The position numbers and the translations under genes were made by a program. Source: Ventricola sp036297385 (GTDB lineage: Bacteria; Bacillota; Clostridia; Christensenellales; Aristaeellaceae). From it: DNA of 10,443 nt. Numbering within the stretch: position 1 is the first letter of the stretch; each line of letters begins with the position of its first letter. Shown piece after piece: positions 1 to 6,943 of this stretch. The notes beneath the pieces were generated by a model. That model was not told the origin of the DNA. It did not search any database and saw nothing but the letters and a program-made list of their open reading frames with translations. The DNA lies in NCBI GenBank assembly GCA_036297385.1, contig JAXJLD010000140.1, positions 1 through 10,443 on the forward strand, in the 5' to 3' direction.

Positions 1-108
1 CATCAGATCGCAGCCTTCATTGCCAAACTCAATCGACGTCCACGCAAATGCCTCGACTGGAAGTCTCCCTTTGAGGTGTTCTTCAATACGCTGTTGCACT
101 TGACTTGA
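1..108 (+). CDS. IS30-family transposase, C-terminal fragment
   Basis: The first 35 codons of the window, read in frame 1, end in TGA at 106-108 and give a basic tail: LNRRPRKCLDWKSPFEVF, then FNTLLHLT. This is the characteristic end of IS30-family DDE transposases, where the NxRPRK-LxWxTPxEVF block lies just after the catalytic domain. The start and the DDE residues are outside the window, so intactness cannot be judged. The insertion sequence should end within several tens of bases downstream, but its terminal inverted repeat cannot be defined without the other end. It is transcribed toward the ATPase gene, which reads the opposite way. Confidence 0.85.
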   Translation, partial: HQIAAFIAKLNRRPRKCLDWKSPFEVFFNTLLHLT

Positions 109-139
109 CAATTCAAGACGCAAAACGGTATGAGAAGAA

Positions 140-157
140 AAACAGTATAAACAGTAT
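140..157. repeat. 9-bp tandem direct repeat near IS30 end
   Basis: Two abutting copies of AAACAGTAT lie between the transposase stop and the hairpin at 181-210. They may be part of the insertion sequence end or of the flanking target. No function is claimed. Confidence 0.5.
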
Positions 158-175
158 GAGATGGTCAAATCCATG

Positions 176-210
176 AAAACAGGGGCGTCAAGCTGCGGCT
201 TGACGCCCCT
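176..210 (-). terminator. Rho-independent terminator of the ATPase gene
   Basis: A perfect 13-bp stem (AGGGGCGTCAAGC at 181-193, pairing with 198-210) encloses a 4-nt TGCG loop. Read on the minus strand it is followed by GTTTTC, a short T-tract. It lies about 45 bp past the stop of the minus-strand ATPase gene. On the + strand no T-run follows directly, so it is assigned to the minus strand. Confidence 0.75.
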
Positions 211-253
211 GTTGGGCAATATGCGTTTTTTATGATGCGCAGACCCTAGGCCG

Positions 254-1006
254 TTACGGGCTGTCATCGTGAAAGAGATGATAGAGCATACGATCCGGAT
301 CGTCAAAGAATAGGCGGCTGACCTGATAATGCTCCGTTTCCTGATAGGGGACGGCGGCAACGCCCCGTGGGGTGATCTCAAAGACCGTTGCGCCGGGGAA
401 AGCCATCAGGATGGGCGAATGCGTGGAGATGATGAACTGCGAGCGGCACGCGGTGAGATCGTGCATACGGCGCATCAGCCGCAGAATTCGGCTAGGCGAG
501 AGCGCGGCCTCCGGCTCGTCAAAGATGTACAGGCCGTCGCCGTTCAGCCGGTTTTCGATGAGGGACATGAAGCTCTCCCCATGGGACTGCTGGTGCAGCG
601 ACACGCCGCCGTAGCCGTCAATCAGACGCGGCCCGCCCAAGCCGGCATCCAGCTCGTCGATGTTGGTGGCGACGTTGTAAAAGCTCTCCGCACGCAGAAA
701 AAAGCCATCCTTGGGGCGCACACCTTTAGCGATGCGCATGGAATCCGAGAGCGCGGAATGGGTGTCCTGTGTGGAGAAGCGGAAGTTGCGGCTGCCGCCC
801 TCGGGGTTAAAGCCCATCGAGACGGCGATGGCTTCAATCAGCGTGGACTTGCCAACACCGTTTTCTCCGACGAAGAACGTGACGGGGCTGGTCAGCTCAA
901 GCGGCTGCTGCCGTATGCTCTGCACAACGGGCAGATGGCTGAAATAACAGTCCGCCGGGAGGGGATGAGGCAGCGAAATCTGGCGGACATAGAGATTGGA
1001 CAGCAT
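254..1006 (-). CDS. COG3910-type predicted P-loop ATPase
   Basis: This 250-aa cytoplasmic ABC-type ATPase has all nucleotide-binding motifs in order: Walker A GENGVGKST (residues 47-55), a signature-like SHGES (141-145), Walker B LYIFDEPEAAL with catalytic Glu about 164, and an H-loop STHSP with His196. The conserved GFNPEGGSRNF and FFLRAESFYNVATNIDELD blocks match the small stand-alone predicted ATPases of COG3910, and the length is full for that family. No long coiled coil is present, so it is not an SMC/RecF-type protein. The start is the ATG at 1006, not the GTG at 1015, because AGGAGG (1015-1020) lies 8 nt before that ATG and overlaps the GTG. It is monocistronic, with its own promoter and terminator. 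The cellular role of the family is unknown to me. Confidence 0.88.
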   Translation of the reverse strand: MLSNLYVRQISLPHPLPADCYFSHLPVVQSIRQQPLELTSPVTFFVGENGVGKSTLIEAIAVSMGFNPEGGSRNFRFSTQDTHSALSDSMRIAKGVRPKDGFFLRAESFYNVATNIDELDAGLGGPRLIDGYGGVSLHQQSHGESFMSLIENRLNGDGLYIFDEPEAALSPSRILRLMRRMHDLTACRSQFIISTHSPILMAFPGATVFEITPRGVAAVPYQETEHYQVSRLFFDDPDRMLYHLFHDDSP

Positions 1007-1027
1007 GGGAAGCACCTCCTGATGCTG

Positions 1028-1055
1028 AGTATAGCATGGATGGAGGGAAAGTCAA
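1028..1055 (-). promoter_or_regulatory. Sigma-A promoter of the ATPase gene
   Basis: On the minus strand a -35 TTGACT (1050-1055) and a -10 TATACT (1028-1033) are separated by 16 bp, with a TG extended -10 dinucleotide. Predicted initiation near 1020-1022 puts the AGGAGG almost at the 5' end of the transcript, so the leader would be only about 15 nt. Confidence 0.75.
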
Positions 1056-1078
1056 GGCGCGCATGGGGACAGAAGCAC

Positions 1079-1098
1079 AACGTACCCAAACGTACCCA
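1079..1098 (-). repeat. 10-bp tandem repeat upstream of the ATPase promoter
   Basis: Two abutting copies of AACGTACCCA on the + strand (TGGGTACGTT on the minus strand) lie 23 bp upstream of the -35 box of the ATPase promoter. A 10-bp period places both copies on the same face of the helix, as in direct-repeat activator sites. Binding of a regulator is inference only. Confidence 0.5.
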
Positions 1099-1154
1099 TT
1101 GGAAGAGGAACTTTTTCCAGTACAAAGCGGTTTTCCTTTAATAACAGAGGACAA

Positions 1155-1197
1155 CAAAAAAACGAGCCTTGCCCCGTATGCATTGGGGCAAGGCTCG
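1155..1197 (-). terminator. Rho-independent terminator of the MBL-fold gene
   Basis: A perfect 13-bp GC-rich stem (CGAGCCTTGCCCC at 1163-1175 with 1185-1197) has a 9-nt loop. On the minus strand it is followed directly by a run of T (A-run at 1155-1162 on the + strand). It sits 17 bp past the stop codon of the minus-strand MBL-fold gene and is a textbook intrinsic terminator. Confidence 0.9.
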
Positions 1198-1214
1198 CTG
1201 CTATGCAGATTACA

Positions 1215-2210
1215 TTATTTGTCGCACTGATACCACAGCTCGGCGGTACGCAGGCGCGCCATGTCGCCGGCGCGGATGCCGAACTCCAGATACTTGCCGG
1301 TGATGTCACCGTCCAGAATGGCCTGAGACAGATCGACATAGTCCAGCACCAGATGCTTCTCCCAAGAGAAGCCATCGTGGCCGACAGCCAGCGTGTCGTA
1401 GCGGTCGCCCAGATCCCACAGCTTGCGGCAGGTCTTGTTGAACTCCTCGATGAGGGTCGTCTCGTTGTTGGGCTGGCGCTTGAGGATGATGCTGTTGTTC
1501 ACGGTATCGCCCGAGACGAGCACGCGCTGCGGCTCGACGAGGAACGCCACGGAGCCATCCGTGTGGCCCGGGGTCTCGTAGACGGTGATGGTGCTGCCGC
1601 CCACGTCAAACACATCGCCCTCGGCCAGCGGCTTGGTGATCTCCAGCGACACGGCTTCCGGTTCCTCCTCCGGAATGCGGGCGAGCATAGCCAGACGGTT
1701 CTTTTCGCCCGGGAAGCGCACTTCGCCGCGGCTGCTGGCGTAGGCGGCACGCATTTCGTTGTTGCCGGTGCTCATCGCCAGATCGGCGGGGTGCATATAC
1801 ACATCGCAGTCGGTGAACTGATACAGGCCGCCGGTGTGGTCGAAGTGGCCGTGGGTCAGCATGACCGTGATGGGCTTATCGGTGATGCGCTCGCAGATCT
1901 CGCGCAGGTTGCCGATGCCGCAGCCGGTATCGAACAGGACGGCCTTCTCCTCGCCGACGAGGAAGAACGCATTGACGAGGTAGAACTCGCTGATGCAGTA
2001 GAGGTTCGGCGCAATCTGCACGACGCTGTGCTCGATGTAGGGAACCTCGCCCGTGTACTTCGGCGCAGCGGCGGTAGCCGGCTGCGCCGCATCGGCCTGC
2101 TTCTCAGCTTCAGCGAGCACCGTGGTGCCCAGGCTCATCGTGGCAGCGAGCGTCAGCGCACTGGCCGTGGCACCCTTCAGGAAGGTGCGGCGGGTGATGG
2201 AATTGCTCAT
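1215..2210 (-). CDS. Tat-exported MBL-fold metallo-hydrolase
   Basis: This 331-aa protein has a twin-arginine signal (SITRRTFLKG, residues 4-13), then a hydrophobic stretch and a likely cleavage site after VLA about residue 33. It should therefore be exported folded by the Tat system. The metallo-beta-lactamase core is intact: HGHFDH (120-125), His216 in PGHTDGS, Asp235 in SGDT and His278 in VGHDG supply a full binuclear metal site. The general fold (glyoxalase II-like hydrolase) is clear; the substrate is not. The start is the ATG at 2210 because AAGGAG lies 9 nt upstream and the next residues form the Tat motif; a longer frame to 2291 would run into the promoter. It is monocistronic. The signal region is Ala/Thr rich with an Ala-rich linker (residues 34-50) before the fold. 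Confidence 0.9.
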   Translation of the reverse strand: MSNSITRRTFLKGATASALTLAATMSLGTTVLAEAEKQADAAQPATAAAPKYTGEVPYIEHSVVQIAPNLYCISEFYLVNAFFLVGEEKAVLFDTGCGIGNLREICERITDKPITVMLTHGHFDHTGGLYQFTDCDVYMHPADLAMSTGNNEMRAAYASSRGEVRFPGEKNRLAMLARIPEEEPEAVSLEITKPLAEGDVFDVGGSTITVYETPGHTDGSVAFLVEPQRVLVSGDTVNNSIILKRQPNNETTLIEEFNKTCRKLWDLGDRYDTLAVGHDGFSWEKHLVLDYVDLSQAILDGDITGKYLEFGIRAGDMARLRTAELWYQCDK

Positions 2211-2281
2211 AGGATGATTCTCCTTATCTGTCAGTTGAATTTTTTTGAAAACGGCATGAGCAGCCGCTTTCGTCTGATGAT

Positions 2282-2310
2282 ATGATATCATAAGCGAGCA
2301 ACTCTTTCAA
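2282..2310 (-). promoter_or_regulatory. Sigma-A promoter of the MBL-fold gene
   Basis: On the minus strand TTGAAA (2305-2310), a 17-bp spacer and TATCAT (2282-2287) form a near-consensus promoter with a TGA extended -10. The upstream stretch 2311-2345 is very AT-rich and could act as an UP element. Predicted leader length is about 65 nt. Confidence 0.75.
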
Positions 2311-2386
2311 TAAAAAATAAACAATACCATTAAGATATAACAATGTAAACGTTTTTGGACGGGAAAGCTGCTGGGAAGCGCGATAT

Positions 2387-4729
2387 TCACGCGCTGCGCC
2401 TGCGCTTCCACAGGGCATATCCAGCCAGCAGGGCGGCGGCCAACAAGCTCATCGCCATGCCCGGAAGCAGCATACGCGTGCGATAGGTAAAGACGATTTC
2501 ATGCTCGCCCGGCTCCACCCATACGGACATGAACGCCACATCGCAGGGAATGATTTCGGCGGGCTGACCGTCAATGGTGGCAGAGAACCCCTTGTCGTAG
2601 GGAATGGTGAACACGAGCAGCCCGGCTTGCTTTGCGTCGATATGCGCGGAAAAGCCGTCGGCGCACGTTTCAAAGCGGTCGCAGGCGTTCTGCCGGAGCC
2701 GTTCGGCGCTTGTCTGCCAATCGGGGATGGCGTGTACGTCGAGCGACTGCATACGGTCGGCAAAGCGTGCAAGCTGCGCATCGTCGAGCGCAGCGGCAGC
2801 CAGCAGCACCGTGCCGATGGTTTCGCTGTCCATGCGCTGGTGATGCGTGCCGGTCACGGTGGTCTGCAAAAAGCCCATCGGCACGGCGTTGGGGTTGGTG
2901 TACACGGCAAAGCCGTTTTCCTCGCGGTCATAGACGAAGCCTTCCGGAATGGTGTCTGCCTCGTCAAAGCGGCGGTATTCCGTCACGGAGAGCAGGGCGC
3001 GGATGGCGGCCTGATTGTCCGGGGGGAAAACGGTGGTGGATTCATCGAAGCCGAAGTCTGCCATCGTGACAAACTTGCCCACGGTGGAGGTGCGCAGCGA
3101 GGAGAAGCACGTCAGCGACGAGCAGCCCCGAACAAGGCCGTAATTGCGCAGCCTGCGCCCATAGTCGATGCGCTTGAACCCGTCGGTTTCGGGCAGTTCG
3201 AGCGCGGCGAGCGTCGGCGCGGCGATCTCCTCCAGCGTGTACACGCCGTTGCCGGGCTGCGTGCCGCCGGAGAGCAGCAGCTTGTCGCCCACGGCGATGT
3301 ACCCGGCGTATTGTACACAGGCGACGGCGCAGGTGAGCGCCAGCGCCGGGAGAAAGCGCGGACGGCGCAGGATCAGCGCCAACATTCCGACAGCGCCGAG
3401 CAGCGACAAGATGATGGACAGCGTGCGGAAGGCATCGGCGGCATAGGCGCCGGTTCTCCGGTTTTGCAGGATGGCGGCAAGGCGCACGGGCAGGCGGGCA
3501 ATCAGCCCCTCCGGCAGCAGAAACGGCACGGTGAGCAAAAGCGTCAGCGCACTGCACGCGCCAAACGCGATCAGCCAGAAGCGGCGGCTCGGCGCATCGC
3601 GCAGCGCGAGGAGCGTGGCGAGCGTGAGCATCAGCGCAAGGCCATACCACCAGCGGGTGTAGCCGACGTTGGTGAACAGCGCAAACGCGCCGCACAGCAC
3701 CGGGACGGCGGAGGCGATCAGCAGCGCCGTCAGCAGCGCCTTCAGCCAGCGCTGCGTTCGGGAGGCGAAGAGAAAGACCGCCGCGCCCGTGAAGCCAAAG
3801 AGCGGCAGGGCGCACGCCGTGGACGTCCAGCTCGGCGCATCGCCGTAATAGGCGTGTACGACGTTGCTCTCAATGGGCATCAGCAGCGCACGCAGGCGCT
3901 CAAGGAGAAGCGCGGGCGGGTAGGCGGCGGGGAGCCCCGCACCTGCGCCCGTGCGCGTGATGGTCAGCATATGCATCAGCGAGGGGAGCAGCAGCACGCC
4001 GGAGAGCGCACAGCCCACGCCGCACGCCAGCACGGTGCAGGCCACGCGGCAGAAGGAGCGTGCAGGCTTCCAGTCCTCGGAAAAAAAGCGGCACACGAAG
4101 TACAGCGCCGCCAGCAGGGCGCTGGAGAACATGAAGTAGTAGTTGACCAGCGCATTCAGCCCGCAGAAGAGCGCCAGCAGAACGGGGCGGGGCGTATCGC
4201 TCATGGTCAGCTCCAAGCCCAGCAGGATCAGCGGGAAGAACGCGATGACCTCCGTGAAGTGGTAAAACTGGGTGTTGACCACGGTGAAGGAGGAGAACGT
4301 GTACAGCACGCTGCCCATCAGCGCCAGCCGCTCATCGCGCACCATGCGGCGCAGGTACGCAAAGGACGTGAGGGCGGCGACCGCGTGCTTGAGTACCGCC
4401 ATCACGCTGATCCCAAAGGGCAGCAGCGCCTGCGGCAGAAGCGCCAGCGGCCAGACGAAAGGGCTGCCCAGCGTGTAAAAGCTGTAACTGCCCACGGCGG
4501 GTGCGCCGAGGAACGTATTGAAGGAGAAGCTGTTCAGCCCGCCGCGCAGGATGCGCCGCGTCTCCAGCAGGAAGGGAAGCTGCTGCTCGATATAGTCGCC
4601 GCGGGTGACGTAGCGCCCGCCGTAGGGCAGGATGGCCGGGGCGAGGGCGATGAGCGCGAGCAGTGCGCCCAAATAAAAGGCGTGCGCGCAGGTGATGCGC
4701 GAACGCGAGGAGGACGAAATTCGATTCAT
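2387..4729 (-). CDS. YfhO-family multi-pass membrane protein
   Basis: This protein of about 780 aa starts with a membrane segment (residues 17-36), followed by RGDYIEQQLPF (43-53), the GD-x3-Q-x2-PF signature of YfhO/GT-C-type proteins. Many further hydrophobic helices occupy the first two-thirds, including the GYTRWWYGLALML helix. A large soluble outer domain follows (GFKRIDYGRRLRNYG, then CFSSLRTS). Near the end comes the typical IPYDKGFSATIDGQPAE beta domain, then one final helix and an RRRR tail. The length fits the family. In Bacillus and Listeria, YfhO proteins work with a lipid-linked sugar synthase in glycosylation of cell-wall teichoic or lipoteichoic acids; whether that holds here is inference, because no partner genes are adjacent. 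The ATG at 4729 was chosen because it precedes the first membrane helix, has AAGG 6 nt upstream, and lies downstream of a strong promoter; a longer frame would start inside the preceding gene. Confidence 0.85.
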   Translation of the reverse strand: MNRISSSSRSRITCAHAFYLGALLALIALAPAILPYGGRYVTRGDYIEQQLPFLLETRRILRGGLNSFSFNTFLGAPAVGSYSFYTLGSPFVWPLALLPQALLPFGISVMAVLKHAVAALTSFAYLRRMVRDERLALMGSVLYTFSSFTVVNTQFYHFTEVIAFFPLILLGLELTMSDTPRPVLLALFCGLNALVNYYFMFSSALLAALYFVCRFFSEDWKPARSFCRVACTVLACGVGCALSGVLLLPSLMHMLTITRTGAGAGLPAAYPPALLLERLRALLMPIESNVVHAYYGDAPSWTSTACALPLFGFTGAAVFLFASRTQRWLKALLTALLIASAVPVLCGAFALFTNVGYTRWWYGLALMLTLATLLALRDAPSRRFWLIAFGACSALTLLLTVPFLLPEGLIARLPVRLAAILQNRRTGAYAADAFRTLSIILSLLGAVGMLALILRRPRFLPALALTCAVACVQYAGYIAVGDKLLLSGGTQPGNGVYTLEEIAAPTLAALELPETDGFKRIDYGRRLRNYGLVRGCSSLTCFSSLRTSTVGKFVTMADFGFDESTTVFPPDNQAAIRALLSVTEYRRFDEADTIPEGFVYDREENGFAVYTNPNAVPMGFLQTTVTGTHHQRMDSETIGTVLLAAAALDDAQLARFADRMQSLDVHAIPDWQTSAERLRQNACDRFETCADGFSAHIDAKQAGLLVFTIPYDKGFSATIDGQPAEIIPCDVAFMSVWVEPGEHEIVFTYRTRMLLPGMAMSLLAAALLAGYALWKRRRSA

Positions 4730-4783
4730 AATGCACCTTGAGGGCCGAGGGGGATGAACGACAAAGGGAATGTACCATATTCT

Positions 4784-4812
4784 ATTGTACGGTTCCGCCG
4801 AAACGCTGTCAA
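4784..4812 (-). promoter_or_regulatory. Sigma-A promoter of the YfhO-family gene
   Basis: On the minus strand a perfect -35 TTGACA (4807-4812) and a -10 TACAAT (4784-4789) are separated by exactly 17 bp. This is the best promoter in the window and gives a leader of about 50 nt before the ATG at 4729. Confidence 0.85.
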
Positions 4813-4832
4813 GGAAAAACCGCATTCGCCGC

Positions 4833-5471
4833 TCATTCGTGTGCTTTGCCTGCGATGTACATGGGGATGAACAGCCCGCCCAGCAGCAGGGCAAGGGTGA
4901 CAAACAGGCGAATGCGCATCCACAGCGCCGGATGGACGAGCGCCATGACCAGACTCAGAGCGGGGAAGAGCGTCATGGAGATGCACGACCAGATGCACCC
5001 CACCCGCACGATATGCGGCCAGTTGGCGTTGGTGATGGCGATGCCGGGGATGTTTAGACGGAAGGGGCCATCCACATAGAAGCCGCAGCGGTTTTCATCG
5101 TAAAAGGTTGGCAGCTTGGTCTTGGTCAAGAAGCAGAAGTACGCGCCAAAGATGGCGCCGAGGAGGGCTGCGGTGAGCGCCTCGTCGTACAGCGCTTGAA
5201 GCGAATGGCTGAGCAGCAGAATGGCACAGCCTGCCAGCAGGGAAAGCAGGTACAGAAGCTGAAAAATGCTTCTGGTCTGATAGGCTCTGGTTGGATGCTC
5301 CTCCGAAAAGACCAGCGCGGTCTTGACCATATCCTCCACCTGCGCGGAATCCATAACGGCCTTCGGCTCCATGCGGCGGCACAGGAGAAGCTCCGTCACA
5401 GACACGCCAAGCAGCTCCGAAAGGGGAATCAGCATCGCCGTATCGGGCAGGCTTGCGCCCGTTTCCCGCAC
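4833..5471 (-). pseudogene. XRE-like regulator with membrane domain, N-terminus lost
   Basis: The surviving 212 codons begin with ETGASLPDTAMLIPLSELLGVSVTELLL. In XRE regulators this block follows the recognition helix (…SKWE-x-G-x-x-LPD-x-x-x-L-x-x-LSELLGVSV-x-ELL), so only the last helices of the DNA-binding domain remain. After a linker come four predicted membrane helices (about residues 68-88, 98-115, 152-178 and 187-208) with a short loop domain, a common layout for membrane-tethered XRE proteins in Clostridia. The first in-frame codon upstream, at 5472-5474, is TAA, and no helix-turn-helix coding sequence follows. The 5' part was evidently displaced by the mobile element that starts here and should be sought at its other end. 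The GTG at 5471 is only the first possible start in the remnant, with no ribosome binding site. The protein, if made, could not bind DNA normally. Confidence 0.8.
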
Positions 5472-5473
5472 TT

Positions 5474-5530
5474 AAAGATATTGGTTATGTACGAGTGCCT
5501 ACGCCTACTTGCATAGGCACTCATATCTTT
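5474..5530. repeat. Compound inverted repeat at the element end
   Basis: A right arm of 17 bp, TAGGCACTC plus ATATCTTT (5514-5530), pairs with two left half-arms, GAGTGCCTA (5493-5501) and AAAGATAT (5474-5481), which are separated by 11 extra bases. The whole lies between the truncated regulator and the recombinase stop. It could be the recombinase attachment-site arm region, or a terminator: on the + strand it is followed by GTTTTT, on the minus strand only by TTTAA within the arm. The two roles are not exclusive. Confidence 0.65.
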
Positions 5531-5534
5531 GTTT

Positions 5535-6755
5535 TTACTCAATTTTGCCGATAAAGCGGTAGTAGATGTCAATATCCTGCTCACGCATACCGTCCACGGT
5601 GGTAGCTTCGTGAATGACGATCTTTTCAATCAGCGTATTCAGAAGCTCCGCTGTCAGTTCGGTAGGATTGGCATACTGCTTGATAAGAGAAATCCAGGTC
5701 TCCGCATCGACAGTTGTTTGCTTTTCAGATTCAAGCTCGGCAGTCAGCCTTTTGATCTTCTCGACAAGCTCCTGCTGCTCGGTCTGATATTTCTGAGACA
5801 TCATGTTGAAGTTGTATTCCGTGATGCGTCCGTCCGACCAGTCCTCGTACAGCTTCGCAAACTTGCGGTCAACCTCTGCTCTGCGTTTCTCGGCTCTTGT
5901 AAGCTCTGCGCTCTGCCTTTTGGCATTGGCGGCAAGCTCCTGGTCACTCGCTTTCAGCAGTCGATGCAGAAGTGCCTGTTCATCCACCTGTGCCTGTCTC
6001 GACAAATCCTGTATTCTTGTCAGAACGTAGTGGTAGAGGTAGTCATAGCGGATATAGTGGGCAGAACATTGTCTTAACCCCTGTCCGTATTGGCTGCAAG
6101 TGTAATGGCTGTACGGTGTCTTGTTCTGGCTGTTCGTACCGAAACGCATCGACCATCCGCAGTCCGCACACTTCACCAGACCGGAGAAGATCTGCGTGGT
6201 AGCGTCTTTCTGCTGTCTGCGGCGGCTGGCGATCTGCTCCTGCACCTGTTCAAAGACTTCCTTGGAAACAATGGCTTCGTGGGTATTCTCCACTCTGAAC
6301 CATTCCTCCTGCGGCTTGCGTACCTTTTTCTTGTTCTTGTAAGAGATATTGGTCTGCTTGTTGTGTACGCTGTTGCCGATATAGGTTTCGTCTTTTAGGA
6401 TGCTCTTTACCTGTGCCAGTGTCCACGCATAGGACTTTTCTTCCGGTGCGCCCTCGTAGATATGAGCGAATGTCCCATATCGCTGATAGTTCAGCCATCC
6501 GGCAGTAGGAACCTGTTCTTCCACCAATACTCTTGCGATTTTGGCAGCACCGGCTCCATGAAAGGCAAGGTCAAAGATTTTCTCGATAATCCAGCGGGTT
6601 TCTACATCAATCACAATGGCGTTCTTGACTTCGGGATGTCGGATATATCCAAGGGGCGCATAGGTGAAGGTTCGTTCTCCCGCCGCATACTTGGCGTGAA
6701 GTGCGGTCTTGACCTTGCGGCTGGTGTCCTTAGCAAACCATTCATTGAACAGAGG
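5535..6755 (-). pseudogene. Large serine recombinase lacking its catalytic domain
   Basis: The readable frame codes for about 406 residues starting PLFNEWFAKDTSRK, the helix that in serine recombinases directly follows the resolvase domain. The recombinase domain comes next (APLGY, then RWIIEKIFDLA, AWTLAQVKSILKDETYIGN). A Zn ribbon follows, with Cys pairs in CADCGW and in the CSQYGQGLRQCSAH stretch, then a long coiled coil (AELTRAEKRRAEVDRKFAKLYEDW onward). It ends in a DUF4368-type tail, IDIYYRFIGKIE. Upstream of the Pro codon there is an in-frame TAA at 6756-6758, and no frame beyond it encodes the roughly 140-residue catalytic domain with its active-site Ser. The protein should bind DNA but cannot cut it. 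The GTG at 6614 could yield a shorter product but has no good ribosome binding site. Homologues, from memory, are about 550 aa and act as integrase/excisionase of conjugative transposons. Confidence 0.85.
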
Positions 6756-6943
6756 TTATTCGGGAAAGGGAAAGACAAACAAGCAGAAATCCAGTATTCA
6801 TGCGGGTTTGTGGCGGGATGGCTCCCCAAAAGCTGAACACCAATAAGACAAGCAGCAATACAATCGCATATCGTTTCTCAGGGAGAATGTTGATTTACGT
6901 CACATTCTCCCTTTTTTTATTCCAGAAACGAGGTGATTGCAAA
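6756..6943. other. Gap between recombinase remnant and parA
   Basis: About 190 bases with no supported gene. A possible short minus-strand frame (6611-6829) mostly overlaps the recombinase in another phase and matches nothing I know. The stretch holds a poor promoter candidate (TACAAT at 6859-6864 without a convincing -35), the hairpin terminator at 6880-6918 and the parA ribosome binding site at 6930-6935. One edge must be the break point that removed the recombinase head. Confidence 0.6.
6880..6918 (+). terminator. Intrinsic terminator/attenuator in front of parA
   Basis: A perfect 11-bp stem (AGGGAGAATGT at 6880-6890, pairing with 6902-6912) with an 11-nt loop is followed by an unbroken T-run to 6918. 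It is oriented on the + strand and ends only about 25 bp before the parA start. It either insulates parA from upstream reading or acts as an attenuator in the leader of the par operon. Confidence 0.85.

Noticed and set aside
329..1141. 270-codon + strand open frame opposite the ATPase gene
   Set aside because: Shadow of the ATPase coding sequence; the minus strand holds all Walker motifs, promoter and terminator.
1203..2285. 360-codon + strand open frame opposite the MBL-fold gene
   Set aside because: Antisense shadow of the MBL-fold gene; it also crosses the promoter of that gene and has no ribosome binding site or recognisable motif.
2344..2359. cre-like catabolite-repression site (ATGTAAACGTTTTTGG)
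   Set aside because: Only the first half and core fit the cre consensus; the last three bases do not, and it lies about 35 bp upstream of the -35 box.
2501..4741. 746-codon + strand open frame opposite the YfhO-family gene
   Set aside because: It is an antisense shadow of a GC-rich gene. Its product is a low-complexity string rich in Gly, Arg, Ala and Gln with no domain, and the minus strand has a recognisable family with promoter.
4813..4840. Terminator after the truncated regulator gene
   Set aside because: The GCGAATG copies here are direct, not inverted, repeats and form no stem before the T-run on the minus strand.
6859..6864. TACAAT as the -10 of a par operon promoter
   Set aside because: No reasonable -35 exists at 16-18 bp upstream (the best, TGAACA, is 19 bp away), so it is not listed as a promoter.
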